From Hydrogenophaga sp. (GTDB taxonomy: Bacteria; Pseudomonadota; Gammaproteobacteria; Burkholderiales; Burkholderiaceae_C), in contig JAUXXN010000085.1 in assembly GCA_030684755.1 (NCBI GenBank), positions 1 through 10,409 on the forward strand: 10,409 nt of DNA, written 5' to 3'. Below the pieces are notes generated by a model that saw only the letters and a program-made list of their open reading frames with translations, ran no database searches and had not been told where the DNA came from. How positions within the stretch are numbered: position 1 is the stretch's first letter; each line of letters starts with the position of its first letter. The translations under genes and the position numbers were made by a program. Below are positions 1 through 7,443 of the stretch, in pieces.

Positions 1-1
1 C

Positions 2-1456
2 AAAAATGGGGAGCTGTTTCTGACCGCCAGCACCATCAGCGCTGTGCGCAGCAGTGCGGGCAAGACCACCCATTACGTATCGCTGTTTTCTGACATCACC
101 GAGCAACAGGCCCAGCAGCAGCAACTGGACCACATGGCGCATTTCGACGTGCTCACCGGTCTGCCCAACCGGTTGTTGCTGGAAGACCGGTTGCAGCAAG
201 CCATGCTGCAGTGTCTGCAACGGGGTACCTCGCTGGCGGTGGTCATGTTGGACTTGGATGGTTTCAAGTTGATCAACGACGCCCACGGGCACGAGGCAGG
301 CGACGAGATGTTGGGTCTCTTGGCGCATGGCATGAGGCAGGTTCTGCGGCCCAGCGACACCCTGGCCCGGCTGGGTGGAGACGAGTTTGTGGCGGTGCTG
401 GTGGATTTGGAGAGCCCCTGCGATTTCGAACCGCTCCTGGGCACCCTGCTTGAAGCCACCGCCCGTTCGGTCACCTTGTGCGCCAAAGGCGGTGAAACCG
501 TGAAGGTTGGTATTTCGGCCAGCGCAGGTGTGACCCTCTACCCGCACGACCGCGTTGACGCCGACGTGCTGATGCGCCACGCCGATCAGGCCATGTACGC
601 TGCCAAGCAAGCGGGTCGCAACCGTTTTCATGTGTTTGATGTGGTGCAAGACTCGGCCATTCAGACGCAGCACGAAACCCTCAACCGTATTCAGCTGGCC
701 ATAGAGCGGCAAGAGTTTGTGCTGTTCTACCAGCCCAAATTGAACATGCGAACGCAGCAGGTTGTGGGGGTTGAGGCGCTGATTCGCTGGCAACACCCCG
801 ATCGCGGCCTGTTGTCCCCGTCGGCCTTTTTGCCCGAGCTTGAGGACCATCCGTTGTCCATTGACTTGGGCGAGTGGGTCCTTGAGACCGCACTCGCCCA
901 AATGGCCCACTGGCAACACCAAGGGCTGCGGCTGCCGGTGAGTGTGAACATCCACGCGCGGCAGTTGCAACAAATCGGGTTTGCGGCCCAGCTCAGCGCA
1001 CTGTTGGCGAAGCAACCCCAGGTCTCGGCCCATCTTTTGCAGCTGGAGGTGCTGGAAACCAGCGCCGTTGAAGACATGGGCACAGTCGGTGTGGCCATCA
1101 AAGCTTGCCAAGGTTTGGGGGTGACGTTTGCGTTGGACGACTTCGGCACGGGTTACTCGTCGCTCACCTACCTGCGCCGCCTGCCCGCTGAAACACTCAA
1201 AATTGACCAGAGTTTTGTGCGCGGCATGCTCAACGACGAGGGCGATCTGGCCATCGTGAGCGGTGTCATTGGCCTGGCCAAGGCGTTTGGACGGACCGTG
1301 ATCGCCGAAGGGGTGGAAACCGAGGCACACGGGCACATGCTGCTGTCATTGGGTTGCGATCTGGCTCAGGGCTATGGCATTGCCCGACCCATGCCCGCAG
1401 CCGACGTGACCACCTGGGTACAACGCTGGCAGGCCTGCGCGCGCTGGCTGGCCTGA
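2..1456 (+). CDS. GGDEF-EAL cyclic-di-GMP signalling protein, 5' end outside window
   Basis: This is a bifunctional-type cyclic-di-GMP enzyme (diguanylate cyclase plus phosphodiesterase). The frame is open to the left edge, and its first residues (KNGELFLTAS, then SLFSDITE) look like the end of a PAS domain, so the true start lies upstream and the GTG at 44 is not the start. The GGDEF domain begins at about nt 130; its active-site motif GGDEF is intact at 374-388, with an RxxD inhibitory site (RPSD) five residues before it. The EAL domain follows: EAL at 773-781 in EALIRW, SVNIHARQ, LEVLET, DDFGTGYSS, LKIDQSF, EGVET and AQGYGIARP. All the usual metal-binding and catalytic acidic positions appear present, so both activities are possible; which one dominates cannot be told. 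The protein is probably a cytosolic or membrane-tethered sensor depending on the missing N-terminus. It converges on folD with 12 bp between stops and is probably unrelated to the methylamine genes. Confidence 0.95.
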   Translation, partial: KNGELFLTASTISAVRSSAGKTTHYVSLFSDITEQQAQQQQLDHMAHFDVLTGLPNRLLLEDRLQQAMLQCLQRGTSLAVVMLDLDGFKLINDAHGHEAGDEMLGLLAHGMRQVLRPSDTLARLGGDEFVAVLVDLESPCDFEPLLGTLLEATARSVTLCAKGGETVKVGISASAGVTLYPHDRVDADVLMRHADQAMYAAKQAGRNRFHVFDVVQDSAIQTQHETLNRIQLAIERQEFVLFYQPKLNMRTQQVVGVEALIRWQHPDRGLLSPSAFLPELEDHPLSIDLGEWVLETALAQMAHWQHQGLRLPVSVNIHARQLQQIGFAAQLSALLAKQPQVSAHLLQLEVLETSAVEDMGTVGVAIKACQGLGVTFALDDFGTGYSSLTYLRRLPAETLKIDQSFVRGMLNDEGDLAIVSGVIGLAKAFGRTVIAEGVETEAHGHMLLSLGCDLAQGYGIARPMPAADVTTWVQRWQACARWLA

Positions 1457-1468
1457 GCGATCTGCTCG

Positions 1469-2377
1469 TCAATCCGGCGATTTCACCACCGGCGCTTCCC
1501 AGTCCTGAAACTCGTCTCCGTCTGCCGCCTTGAACGCGCGCTCGGCTGAGCGCAGCGTGTTTTCAATCAGCATCGTCACCGTCATGGGCCCCACGCCGCC
1601 CGGCACCGGGGTGATCCACGAGGCTTTTTCCTTCACCGCGTCAAAGCACACGTCGCCGACGATGCGGCCATCGGGCAGGCGGTTGATGCCCACGTCGATG
1701 ACGATGGCGCCTTCTTTCACCATCTGCGGCACGATCAGGCCCGGCTTGCCAGCGGCCACGATCAGGATGTCGGCCAGGATGGTGTGTTGCGCCAGGTCGC
1801 GCGTCTTGGCGTGGCAGATGGTGACCGTGGCTTCGCGCTGCAACAGCATCAGCCCCATGGGCTTGCCCACGATGTTGCTCGCGCCCACCACCACCGCGTT
1901 TTTGCCCGCCACGTCGATGCCCGTGGTGTCGAGCAGCAGCTGCACACCGTAGGGTGTGCAGGGCGGGAAGATGCTGGTGCCGGTGACCAGCGCGCCCACG
2001 TTGTAGAGGTGGAAGCCGTCCACGTCCTTGTGCACCGAAATCGCCTCCAGCACGCGCGCAATCGGGATGTGCGCGGGCAGCGGCAGCTGCACCAGAATGC
2101 CGTGGATGCCCGCGTCGCGGTTCAGGCGCTCGATGGTGGCCAGCACCTCGGCCTCGGACACATCGGCGGCCAGACCGATGTGCAGCGAGTGCACGCCGCA
2201 CTCTTCACACGCCTTGATCTTGTTGCCCACGTACACCCGCGAGGCCGGGTTGTCGCCCACCAGCACCACCGCCAGCCCCGGTGACACGCCGCGCGCCTTC
2301 AGGCGCTCCACGCGTTCGCGAAAGCCCACCCGCAGCCGCTGGGACAGCGCCTTGCCGTCAATGATCTGTGCCGTCAT
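1469..2377 (-). CDS. folD: FolD, methylene-THF dehydrogenase / methenyl-THF cyclohydrolase
   Basis: This cytosolic bifunctional enzyme interconverts 5,10-methylene-THF, methenyl-THF and 10-formyl-THF using NADP. The 302-residue product is slightly longer than the usual ~285 because of an acidic C-terminal tail. Visible family features are the catalytic Tyr49-x3-Lys53 (YVGNK), VQLPLP at about 97-101, KDVDGFH with Asp120, the PCTPYG loop at 139-144, the nucleotide-binding turn [10 protein letters not shown] at about 164-173, and [10 protein letters not shown] at 257-266. The ATG at 2377 follows a GAGGG-like ribosome site. It lies 10 bp downstream of purU, so the two are very probably co-transcribed. 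In this context it probably carries one-carbon units from amine demethylation towards formate; it could be the housekeeping copy or a dedicated second copy, which the window cannot decide. Confidence 0.96.
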   Translation of the reverse strand: MTAQIIDGKALSQRLRVGFRERVERLKARGVSPGLAVVLVGDNPASRVYVGNKIKACEECGVHSLHIGLAADVSEAEVLATIERLNRDAGIHGILVQLPLPAHIPIARVLEAISVHKDVDGFHLYNVGALVTGTSIFPPCTPYGVQLLLDTTGIDVAGKNAVVVGASNIVGKPMGLMLLQREATVTICHAKTRDLAQHTILADILIVAAGKPGLIVPQMVKEGAIVIDVGINRLPDGRIVGDVCFDAVKEKASWITPVPGGVGPMTVTMLIENTLRSAERAFKAADGDEFQDWEAPVVKSPD

Positions 2378-2387
2378 GGCGCGGCCC

Positions 2388-3248
2388 TCAGCGAAACACC
2401 ACGGTCTTGTTGCCGTGGATCAGCACCCGGTCTTCCAGGTGGTAGCGCAGGCCCCGGGCCAGCACCGCCTTTTCCACGTCTTTGCCGCTGCGCACCAGTT
2501 CCTCGGGCACGTCGGAGTGGTCGATGCGCACCACGTCCTGCTCGATGATCGGCCCCTCGTCCAGGTCGGAGGTGACGAAGTGGCAGGTGGCACCGATCAG
2601 CTTCACACCGCGCTTAAAGGCCTGGTGGTAGGGCTTGGCGCCCACAAAGCTGGGCAGAAAACTGTGGTGGATGTTGATGATCTGGCCCGGAAACTTCTCG
2701 CACAGGTCGGGCGACAGGATCTGCATGTAGCGCGCCAGCACCATCGCATCGCCTTCGGCTTCACGGTAGAGCTGTTCGACCCGGGCATAGGCGTCGGCCT
2801 TGGTGTCGGGCGTGACCGGCACATGGTGGAACGGGATGCCGTGCCACTCGACCAGACCGCGAAAGGTCTCGTGGTTGGAGATGACGCAGGGAATGTCAAT
2901 GTCCAGCTCGCCCGACTGCCAGCGACCCAGCAGGTCGTACAGGCAGTGCTCCTGTTTGCTCACCAGAATGACCACGCGCTTTTTGCGCGCGCTGTCGGAG
3001 ATGCGCCACTGCATGTTGAACGGCGCGGCGATCTTGGCGAATTCGGCGCGGAAGGCGTCGATGTCGAGCTGCAAGGAGTCGGCCAGGATTTCCTGGCGCA
3101 TGAAGAACTGCTGCGACTCGGTCTCGGCGTGGTGGCTGGCCTCGGTGATCCAGCCGTTGTGTTCGGCCAGAAAGTTGGCGACAGCGGCCACGATGCCCAC
3201 GCGGTCGGGGCAGGACAGGGACAGGGTGTAACGGCGGGGAGTGCTCAT
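2388..3248 (-). CDS. purU: PurU, formyltetrahydrofolate deformylase
   Basis: It hydrolyses 10-formyl-THF to formate and THF in the cytosol. The product is 286 residues, normal for the family. Residues 6-80 form an ACT domain ([20 protein letters not shown]). Residues 90-286 form a formyltransferase-fold catalytic domain with INIHHSFLP (Asn192, His194) and [12 protein letters not shown] (Asp230), matching the Asn/His/Asp triad known from PurN and PurU. The ATG at 3248 is chosen because the ACT domain begins right after it; no clear Shine-Dalgarno sequence is seen upstream, unlike most neighbours. Directly upstream of folD (10 bp) and downstream of the GcvT-like gene, it completes a THF-linked oxidation of formaldehyde to formate. 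PurU next to folD is a common pairing in methylated-amine catabolic clusters. Confidence 0.96.
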   Translation of the reverse strand: MSTPRRYTLSLSCPDRVGIVAAVANFLAEHNGWITEASHHAETESQQFFMRQEILADSLQLDIDAFRAEFAKIAAPFNMQWRISDSARKKRVVILVSKQEHCLYDLLGRWQSGELDIDIPCVISNHETFRGLVEWHGIPFHHVPVTPDTKADAYARVEQLYREAEGDAMVLARYMQILSPDLCEKFPGQIINIHHSFLPSFVGAKPYHQAFKRGVKLIGATCHFVTSDLDEGPIIEQDVVRIDHSDVPEELVRSGKDVEKAVLARGLRYHLEDRVLIHGNKTVVFR

Positions 3249-3290
3249 GATGGGTGCGGTGTGAGGGCGTGTTGGGCGTGCAGTTGGCCC

Positions 3291-3335
3291 GTCCGCCTGC
3301 GCGGCGGCAGGCAGACAGGCACCGGCAGACCGGTG
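3291..3335. repeat. Two adjacent hairpins between the GcvT-like gene and purU
   Basis: The 96-bp gap holds two inverted repeats just past the stop of the GcvT-like gene. The first in transcription order is a perfect 6-bp stem (3320-3325 with 3330-3335, 4-base loop). The second has 10-base arms (3291-3300 with 3307-3316, 6-base loop), fully paired in the - strand RNA if one G-U pair is allowed. Neither is followed by a T run, so they are not convincing intrinsic terminators. They could stabilise or trim the upstream message, or be a small dispersed repeat. Confidence 0.5.
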
Positions 3336-3344
3336 GAAAGAGGC

Positions 3345-4475
3345 TCAGTCCTTGGCCGTGCGCTTGGTTTTCTGCGGGTCGTCGAACGGCAGGGTGTGGG
3401 CGCTGGCCGCGCAGTTCAGCGCAGCGCCGCGCAGTTCCATGGCCTTGCCGTGCACGGCGTAGGCCGGGTCCAGGCGGGCAATGGCCATGGAGCGCCCAGT
3501 CAGGCGCGAATACACGGCGCAGGTGACGAAGCCGACCTTCTGGTTGCCGTCAAACAGCGCGTCTCCAGCCTGCGCCGCTTCGGTGCTGGCGAGTTCAACC
3601 CCGAAAATCTTGAAGCGCTCCTTGCCCTGCAGCCGGAAGTGTTCGTTGGCCCCCCGGAACTCGGTTTTGCCCGGCGAGACGGTGAAGTCCAGCCCCAGTT
3701 CCCACAGCGTGTCGCCAATCGGCTCGCCGTCCATGGGGTACATGTCGGAGTTGTCGTAGGGGTAAAACAGCAGGCTGCTTTCGACCCGCAGCCAGTCCAG
3801 CGCGGTGAAGGCGCAGGGCACGATGCCCTGGGCTTTGCCTTCGGCCACGATGGTGTCCCAAATGGTGGGCGCGTCGGCGGTTTTGCAGAAGATCTCGTAG
3901 CCGCGCTCGCCGGTGTAGCCGGTGCGCGAAATCATCACCGGGCGGCCAAACAGCTGCGTCTGCATGTGGTGAAAGTAGGGCAACTGGCGAATGCCGGGCA
4001 CATGCTGGCTCAGGTATTCCACCGCCAGCGGGCCTTGCAGCGAGAGGTCGTGCAGGTCGTCGTCGAACAGCACCGCCACGTTGCGGCCCACCGCGCCGCG
4101 CGTCAGGATCTCGTGGCCCTGGCCGGCGCCGTGCACCACCATGAAAGCGTTCGGCCCGTTGCGGTAGATCACGCAATCGTCAATGAACTTGCCCGCCTCG
4201 TTGAGCATGCAGGCGTAGACCGACTTGCCCGGGTACAGCTTGCTCACGTTGCGCGTGGTGGCTTGGTTGATGATCATCTCGGCGTGCGGGCCGATGACAT
4301 GCACCTTCTTCAGGCCCGACACATCCATCAGACCGGCTTTGGTGCGGATGGCCGCGTGTTCGTCGGCCAGGTCGGTGCTGTAGGTCCAGGCCGTGCCCAT
4401 GCCGTTCCAGTCGGCCAGGCTTGAGCCCAGCGCGCGGTGCCGGTCGGCCAGGGCCGAAATACGCCAAGAGTTCAT
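3345..4475 (-). CDS. dmmD: GcvT-like THF-dependent aminomethyltransferase, probable N-demethylase delta subunit (DmmD-like)
   Basis: A 376-residue glycine-cleavage T-protein fold. The N-terminal GCV_T domain contains AGLMDVSGLKKVHVIGP (47-63), GKFIDD with Asp99/Asp100 at the position of the T-protein catalytic Asp, and SRTGYTGERGYEIF (183-196). ALDWLRVESSLLFYPYD follows at 225-241, and a C-terminal barrel domain lies at about 285-350. A true GcvT would be expected beside gcvH and gcvP; here it sits between N-demethylase genes and purU-folD. From memory of the heme-dependent oxidative N-demethylase and of the dmmDABC cluster, a THF-binding GcvT-like partner captures the released formaldehyde as methylene-THF; that role and the symbol are inferred by context. 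The ATG at 4475 has a GGAG site at 4482-4485, 6 bases upstream. Other options are a sarcosine or dimethylglycine pathway methyl transferase. The leader is a long pyrimidine tract. Confidence 0.8.
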   Translation of the reverse strand: MNSWRISALADRHRALGSSLADWNGMGTAWTYSTDLADEHAAIRTKAGLMDVSGLKKVHVIGPHAEMIINQATTRNVSKLYPGKSVYACMLNEAGKFIDDCVIYRNGPNAFMVVHGAGQGHEILTRGAVGRNVAVLFDDDLHDLSLQGPLAVEYLSQHVPGIRQLPYFHHMQTQLFGRPVMISRTGYTGERGYEIFCKTADAPTIWDTIVAEGKAQGIVPCAFTALDWLRVESSLLFYPYDNSDMYPMDGEPIGDTLWELGLDFTVSPGKTEFRGANEHFRLQGKERFKIFGVELASTEAAQAGDALFDGNQKVGFVTCAVYSRLTGRSMAIARLDPAYAVHGKAMELRGAALNCAASAHTLPFDDPQKTKRTAKD

Positions 4476-4488
4476 GTGGTTCTCCAGT

Positions 4489-4518
4489 GAAGAAAAGAAG
4501 GGAAGGAAGGAAAGGAGG
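4489..4518. other. 30-base pure purine tract (pyrimidine-only in the mRNA leader)
   Basis: Every base from 4489 to 4518 is A or G on the + strand, so the leader RNA of the - strand GcvT-like gene would be C/U only, ending just before its GGAG ribosome site. No function can be assigned. Such a tract would be unstructured RNA and could be a protein-binding or Rho-loading stretch. No convincing -10/-35 promoter pair was found in 4476-4540. Confidence 0.7.
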
Positions 4519-4540
4519 CGTCAAAAAATCAGGTGATCAG

Positions 4541-4786
4541 GAGCGGTTTTCATTCTGAAAATGGCAGCAAGAACAAGTCACGTTGAACCGCTGCCGTTTC
4601 CTCACGCGTGCCCCCACCCCAGCCCTCCCCCAGAGGGGGAGGGAGCCAGACCCAGCCCTCGCTCGGAGGCGAAGGTAGTCAGACATGGCGCGCTCAGGTG
4701 CCGCGCAGCCGGGGATGTCTTGCTCCTTCCCCCTCTGGGGGAAGGCTGGGATGGGGGCTCTGCGCACGTCAAGACGAGCATGGCTA
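4541..4786. repeat. Palindromic intergenic element, copy 1 (MITE/REP-like)
   Basis: This 246-bp element fills most of the gap between the alpha gene and the GcvT-like gene. Inner arms 4611-4640 and 4728-4757 are inverted repeats matching at 28 of 30 positions, and each arm itself contains a C-run/G-run palindrome around its end. The region 4551-4610 aligns without gaps to 7441-7500 of copy 2, and the right flank resembles that of copy 2. Its outer terminal inverted repeats are degenerate, suggesting an older copy. The loop is 87 bp, against 54 bp in copy 2. Its right end coincides with the stop codon of the alpha gene. No protein-coding gene was recognised inside, so it is non-autonomous. Confidence 0.85.
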
Positions 4787-5875
4787 GGCGCTCAGCCGGT
4801 CGATCTCGGTCAGCCGGTCGGTGTCCGCAGCGGTGCCCACGGGCAGCGGCTCGCCGTCGTCGAAGGGCGCTAGGTAGTCCAGTGCGATGGGCAGAAATCG
4901 CGTCAAGCCCTTGTATTCGACCAACTGCGGCGGCAGGCTGCCCAGCACGCGGTGCAGGCGTTTGCCCCACTTGGGCACGCGCACCAGTTCGTCCAGCGAG
5001 GCCAGGTAACAGCGAATGGGGAACAGCAGCGCGTTGCTGCGCGGCAGGCGCCACAGGGTTTGCAGTTCCACGCGCAGGTGCAGCTTGCGGCCGATGTTCT
5101 CCGGCGTCAGCGAGGCGCGGTCTGGCCCCCATTCGGGGTAGGTTTCGGGCGCGGTGTCCAGGCGTGGGTTCACCGTCATGGTCCAGTTCAGACGCCGCAC
5201 CGGCTGGCCCAGGCGGATCATCATCAAATACTTCAGCGCCCGCTCGAACACGCCCGCCTGGTGCGCCAGCGGCACCGGGCCGTGCCACTCCATGAAGTTC
5301 ATGCCCACGTTGAAGTCCAGCGACCAGTCGGCCTGCGAGGTCACCATGCCCGCGTCCAGAAACAGCGTGCCTTCGCGCTGGTCGCAGATGGCAAAGTCGC
5401 CCTGCGCCTGGCGCGTGATGTATTCAAACGGCTCGCACGGCAGCGTGGCCGCGTCGCCAAACACAAAGGTCTGCTCCAGCCCCAGCGGGCGGTTGGTCCA
5501 GGTCCAAGTGGCCCCGAAATCCAGCCCCGATTTGCTCAGCGAAAAGTGCTCGGGGTAGTCGGTGCTGAGGCGGTCCATCAGCAGCTCCAGCGTGTCCCAC
5601 TGCGCCAGCATCATGTGCGGCAGCGCTTGGCAGCGGCCCGGGTCGCGCTCCAGCGTGATGGCGCGGTCGCGGCATTCGGCAATGTAGTGCTCGTCCACAT
5701 CAAAACCATGGCGGTAGGCGTCGGACGGGCCTTTGCCGTCGTGCGGCTCCATGTTGACGCTGTACATGTAGCGGTCTTCCGGGAACGGAAACGGAAAGCG
5801 CAGGATGGCTTCGTCGCTGTTGCGGTAGGTGTAGTCGCCGCGAAAGGTTTCGTCGGGTTTGAAGGCGATGGACAT
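4784..5875 (-). CDS. Heme-dependent oxidative N-demethylase alpha subunit (DUF3445 family)
   Basis: Recognised as the DUF3445 / HODM alpha-subunit family, described in Pseudomonas as a heme-PAS enzyme that oxidatively demethylates dimethylamine to methylamine and formaldehyde. The 363-residue product carries family-like stretches: ILRFPFPFPEDRYMYSVNME (24-43), LDFGATWTWTNRPLG (118-132), FNFMEW-like NVGMNFMEWHGPVP (189-202), and the basic-aromatic block HLRVELQTLWRLPRSNALLF (266-285). No Fe-S cysteine motif and no signal peptide are seen, so it is cytosolic and must receive electrons from a partner, fitting the PDR reductase 27 bp upstream. The ATG at 5875 is preceded by GGAG at 5885-5888 (9-base spacing). 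The TAG stop lies in the end of repeat copy 1, so the last residues might be altered. The substrate could be another N-methyl compound; heme ligands cannot be named from sequence alone. Confidence 0.88.
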   Translation of the reverse strand: MSIAFKPDETFRGDYTYRNSDEAILRFPFPFPEDRYMYSVNMEPHDGKGPSDAYRHGFDVDEHYIAECRDRAITLERDPGRCQALPHMMLAQWDTLELLMDRLSTDYPEHFSLSKSGLDFGATWTWTNRPLGLEQTFVFGDAATLPCEPFEYITRQAQGDFAICDQREGTLFLDAGMVTSQADWSLDFNVGMNFMEWHGPVPLAHQAGVFERALKYLMMIRLGQPVRRLNWTMTVNPRLDTAPETYPEWGPDRASLTPENIGRKLHLRVELQTLWRLPRSNALLFPIRCYLASLDELVRVPKWGKRLHRVLGSLPPQLVEYKGLTRFLPIALDYLAPFDDGEPLPVGTAADTDRLTEIDRLSA

Positions 5876-5902
5876 GGTGGTGGTCTCCAGTCAAAAACGG
5901 GT

Positions 5903-6847
5903 TCAGAGATCGAGCACCAGGCGCGCACTGCGCGCACGCGACACGCAGGGCATGATGAATTGCGCGTGCTGGGTCGGGCTCAGAAAGTGGTCGCGGTGCT
6001 CGGCCTCGCCCTCAATCAGCGGCGTCACGCACACGCCACAAGCACCGCCCCGGCACAGGCAGGGCGCGGCCACGCCGATGCGTTCAATGGCTTCGAGCAG
6101 GCTTTCGTCTTCGGCCACCTGCACGCGCAAACCGCTTTTGTGCAGCACCGCCTCAAAGGCCGTGCCGCCGCTGGCGCCGCTGCCAAAGTGCTCGGTGTGC
6201 ACCTGGGCGCTGGGCCAGCCCGCCGCAGCGGCGGCGGCCAATACCGAGGTGTTGAGTTCGCTCGGGCCGCACACCGAGAGATGGGTGCCCGCGGGTTGGC
6301 GCGCCAGCAGCGCGGCGGTGTCGAGCCGGTGGCCGTCGGCGTCCCAGTAAAAGAACACCGGCGCGTCGGCGGGCAGCCAGGGCGCGAACACCGCCCGCTC
6401 TTCTTCGCGGCAGCACACATGCAGTTCGCAACCGGCCTGGCGCACACCCGCGTCTTGCAGGTACGACAAAAACGGTGTGATGCCAATACCGCCCGCCACC
6501 ATCACATGGCGCCGCGCACCGCGCACCAGCGCAAACAGGTTGGCGGGCCATTCGGCTTGCAACACATCGCCCACTTGCAGCCGTTCATGCACCGCCGCCG
6601 AGCCGCCACGCGAAGCGGCCACGCGGCGCACGATGATGTCGTAGCGGCTGCGGCTGCCGGGCGCATTCACCAGCGAATAGGCGTTGCGGTGGCTGCGGCC
6701 CGCGCCGGGCAGGCTGAACAGCACATGCGCCCCAGCGCCGGTGGGCGGCAGCGGTGCGCCGTCGGCGCTGGCCAGTTGCAGGTGGCGCAGGCTGGGCGAG
6801 AGCGTGGTGGCCGACACCACGCGCAGGGTCAAGCTGGAACCGTTCAT
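5903..6847 (-). CDS. PDR/VanB-type flavin and 2Fe-2S oxidoreductase (N-demethylase beta subunit)
   Basis: A 314-residue electron-transfer protein taking electrons from NAD(P)H through flavin and a 2Fe-2S cluster to the heme alpha subunit. Domains in order: a flavin-binding barrel (1-105) with RNAYSLVNAP at 54-63; a nucleotide-binding domain with AGGIGITPFLS at 118-128 and CGP at 193-195; and a C-terminal plant-type ferredoxin domain with Cys265-x4-Cys270-x2-Cys273 and Cys301 (MPCVSRA). The ending VLDL is typical of phthalate dioxygenase reductase relatives. The frame stays open further upstream to 7261, but the start at 6847 is preferred: the family N-terminus begins there, AGGAGG lies 7 bases upstream, and the ATG overlaps the stop of the preceding gene as ATGA, indicating translational coupling. 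Assignment as demethylase reductase rests on gene order. Confidence 0.92.
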   Translation of the reverse strand: MNGSSLTLRVVSATTLSPSLRHLQLASADGAPLPPTGAGAHVLFSLPGAGRSHRNAYSLVNAPGSRSRYDIIVRRVAASRGGSAAVHERLQVGDVLQAEWPANLFALVRGARRHVMVAGGIGITPFLSYLQDAGVRQAGCELHVCCREEERAVFAPWLPADAPVFFYWDADGHRLDTAALLARQPAGTHLSVCGPSELNTSVLAAAAAAGWPSAQVHTEHFGSGASGGTAFEAVLHKSGLRVQVAEDESLLEAIERIGVAAPCLCRGGACGVCVTPLIEGEAEHRDHFLSPTQHAQFIMPCVSRARSARLVLDL

Positions 6848-7443
6848 GGAAACACCTCCTGCACCGCCGGGCGCACGCCCGGCTGTTCGGCGTCGACCAT
6901 CACGCCCATGAAGGCGCCGTGGCGACGGGAAAAATGGTCGCGCACCAGCAGGTACCGGCCGCACCCGGCGCAGGCCACCACGCTGGTGCTCACGCCGTCG
7001 GTGAAACCGTGGCAGTGCGTACACCACACACGGCGGCGCTGGCTGCCCGCGTGCGCCAGTTGCACCTGGGCCGTGGCCAGCCCAGCCTGCGCGGCCAAGG
7101 CCGACACGCGCCACACAAAAGGCTCGGTGCCCTGGGCGCACAGCCGCTCGTTCACCGCCAGCGGCTGGGCCTGCGACAGCACCGGGCCGAGCGCGGTCAC
7201 ATCGGTCAGCAACGTGATCGCACTCCAGTCGGCAGGCGGCGCAGACGTGCCCACCCAGCACACCTGCAAGCGTGTGGCCACCGGGGCAAAGGCGGTTTGC
7301 AGCGCAGCCAGCAGATCGGCGGTCATGCCGCTGGCGTCCAGCACCAGCCAGTGACGGCCCGCCTCGGGTTGGGGTGCCAGCGGCGGATAGACCGGCCGGC
7401 TGGTCACTTCGGAAGGTTTGAGTTGCATATCAGCCATTCTCAT
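6844..7443 (-). CDS. Dimethylamine monooxygenase small subunit, DmmA-family / gamma subunit-like
   Basis: A 199-residue protein with a C-terminal zinc-ribbon-like motif, Cys141-x2-Cys144 and Cys158-x2-Cys161 (CTHCHG, CAGCG), followed by a basic aromatic stretch RYLLVRDHFSRRHGAFMG. This, and its place directly before the reductase and heme subunit, match the small accessory subunit of dimethylamine monooxygenase that is annotated as the DmmA family; published subunit lettering differs, so no symbol is given. It probably helps electron delivery or complex assembly in the cytosol. The start is uncertain: ATGs at 7443 and 7437 lie inside the terminal repeat of element copy 2, whereas the ATG at 7428 (MQLKPSE) is the first outside it. 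Only weak GAG-type ribosome sites precede 7443 and 7428. The stop overlaps the reductase start by 4 bases. Confidence 0.78.
   Translation of the reverse strand: MRMADMQLKPSEVTSRPVYPPLAPQPEAGRHWLVLDASGMTADLLAALQTAFAPVATRLQVCWVGTSAPPADWSAITLLTDVTALGPVLSQAQPLAVNERLCAQGTEPFVWRVSALAAQAGLATAQVQLAHAGSQRRRVWCTHCHGFTDGVSTSVVACAGCGRYLLVRDHFSRRHGAFMGVMVDAEQPGVRPAVQEVFP
6855..6860 (-). promoter_or_regulatory. Strong ribosome binding site deciding the reductase start
   Basis: AGGAGG on the - strand with a 7-base spacer to the ATG at 6847. It lies inside the end of the gamma gene and supports the 314-residue reductase over a longer upstream reading frame. Confidence 0.85.

Noticed and set aside
1457..1468. 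Bidirectional terminator between the GGDEF-EAL gene and folD
   Set aside because: Only 12 bases separate the stops, and no stem with a T run is visible there or in the immediate gene ends.
2028..4424. A + strand open frame of about 800 codons opposite folD, purU and the GcvT-like gene
   Set aside because: It is a GC-skew shadow: low-complexity composition rich in Val, Gly, His and Arg, no recognisable domain, and it runs antisense to three genes with clear motifs.
4517..4524. Possible TTGACG -35 box on the - strand upstream of the GcvT-like gene
   Set aside because: No -10 hexamer occurs at 16-18 bases; the downstream sequence is the pyrimidine tract.
6848..7261. A 452-residue version of the reductase with about 138 extra N-terminal residues
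   Set aside because: The extra part overlaps the gamma gene in another frame and is unlike the family N-terminus; the ATG at 6847 has a strong ribosome site and ATGA coupling.
4952..7354. A + strand open frame of about 800 codons opposite the demethylase genes
   Set aside because: Same reason: antisense shadow with Ala/His/Arg/Gln-rich composition and no domain, while the - strand frames carry clear Fe-S, flavin and DUF3445 features.
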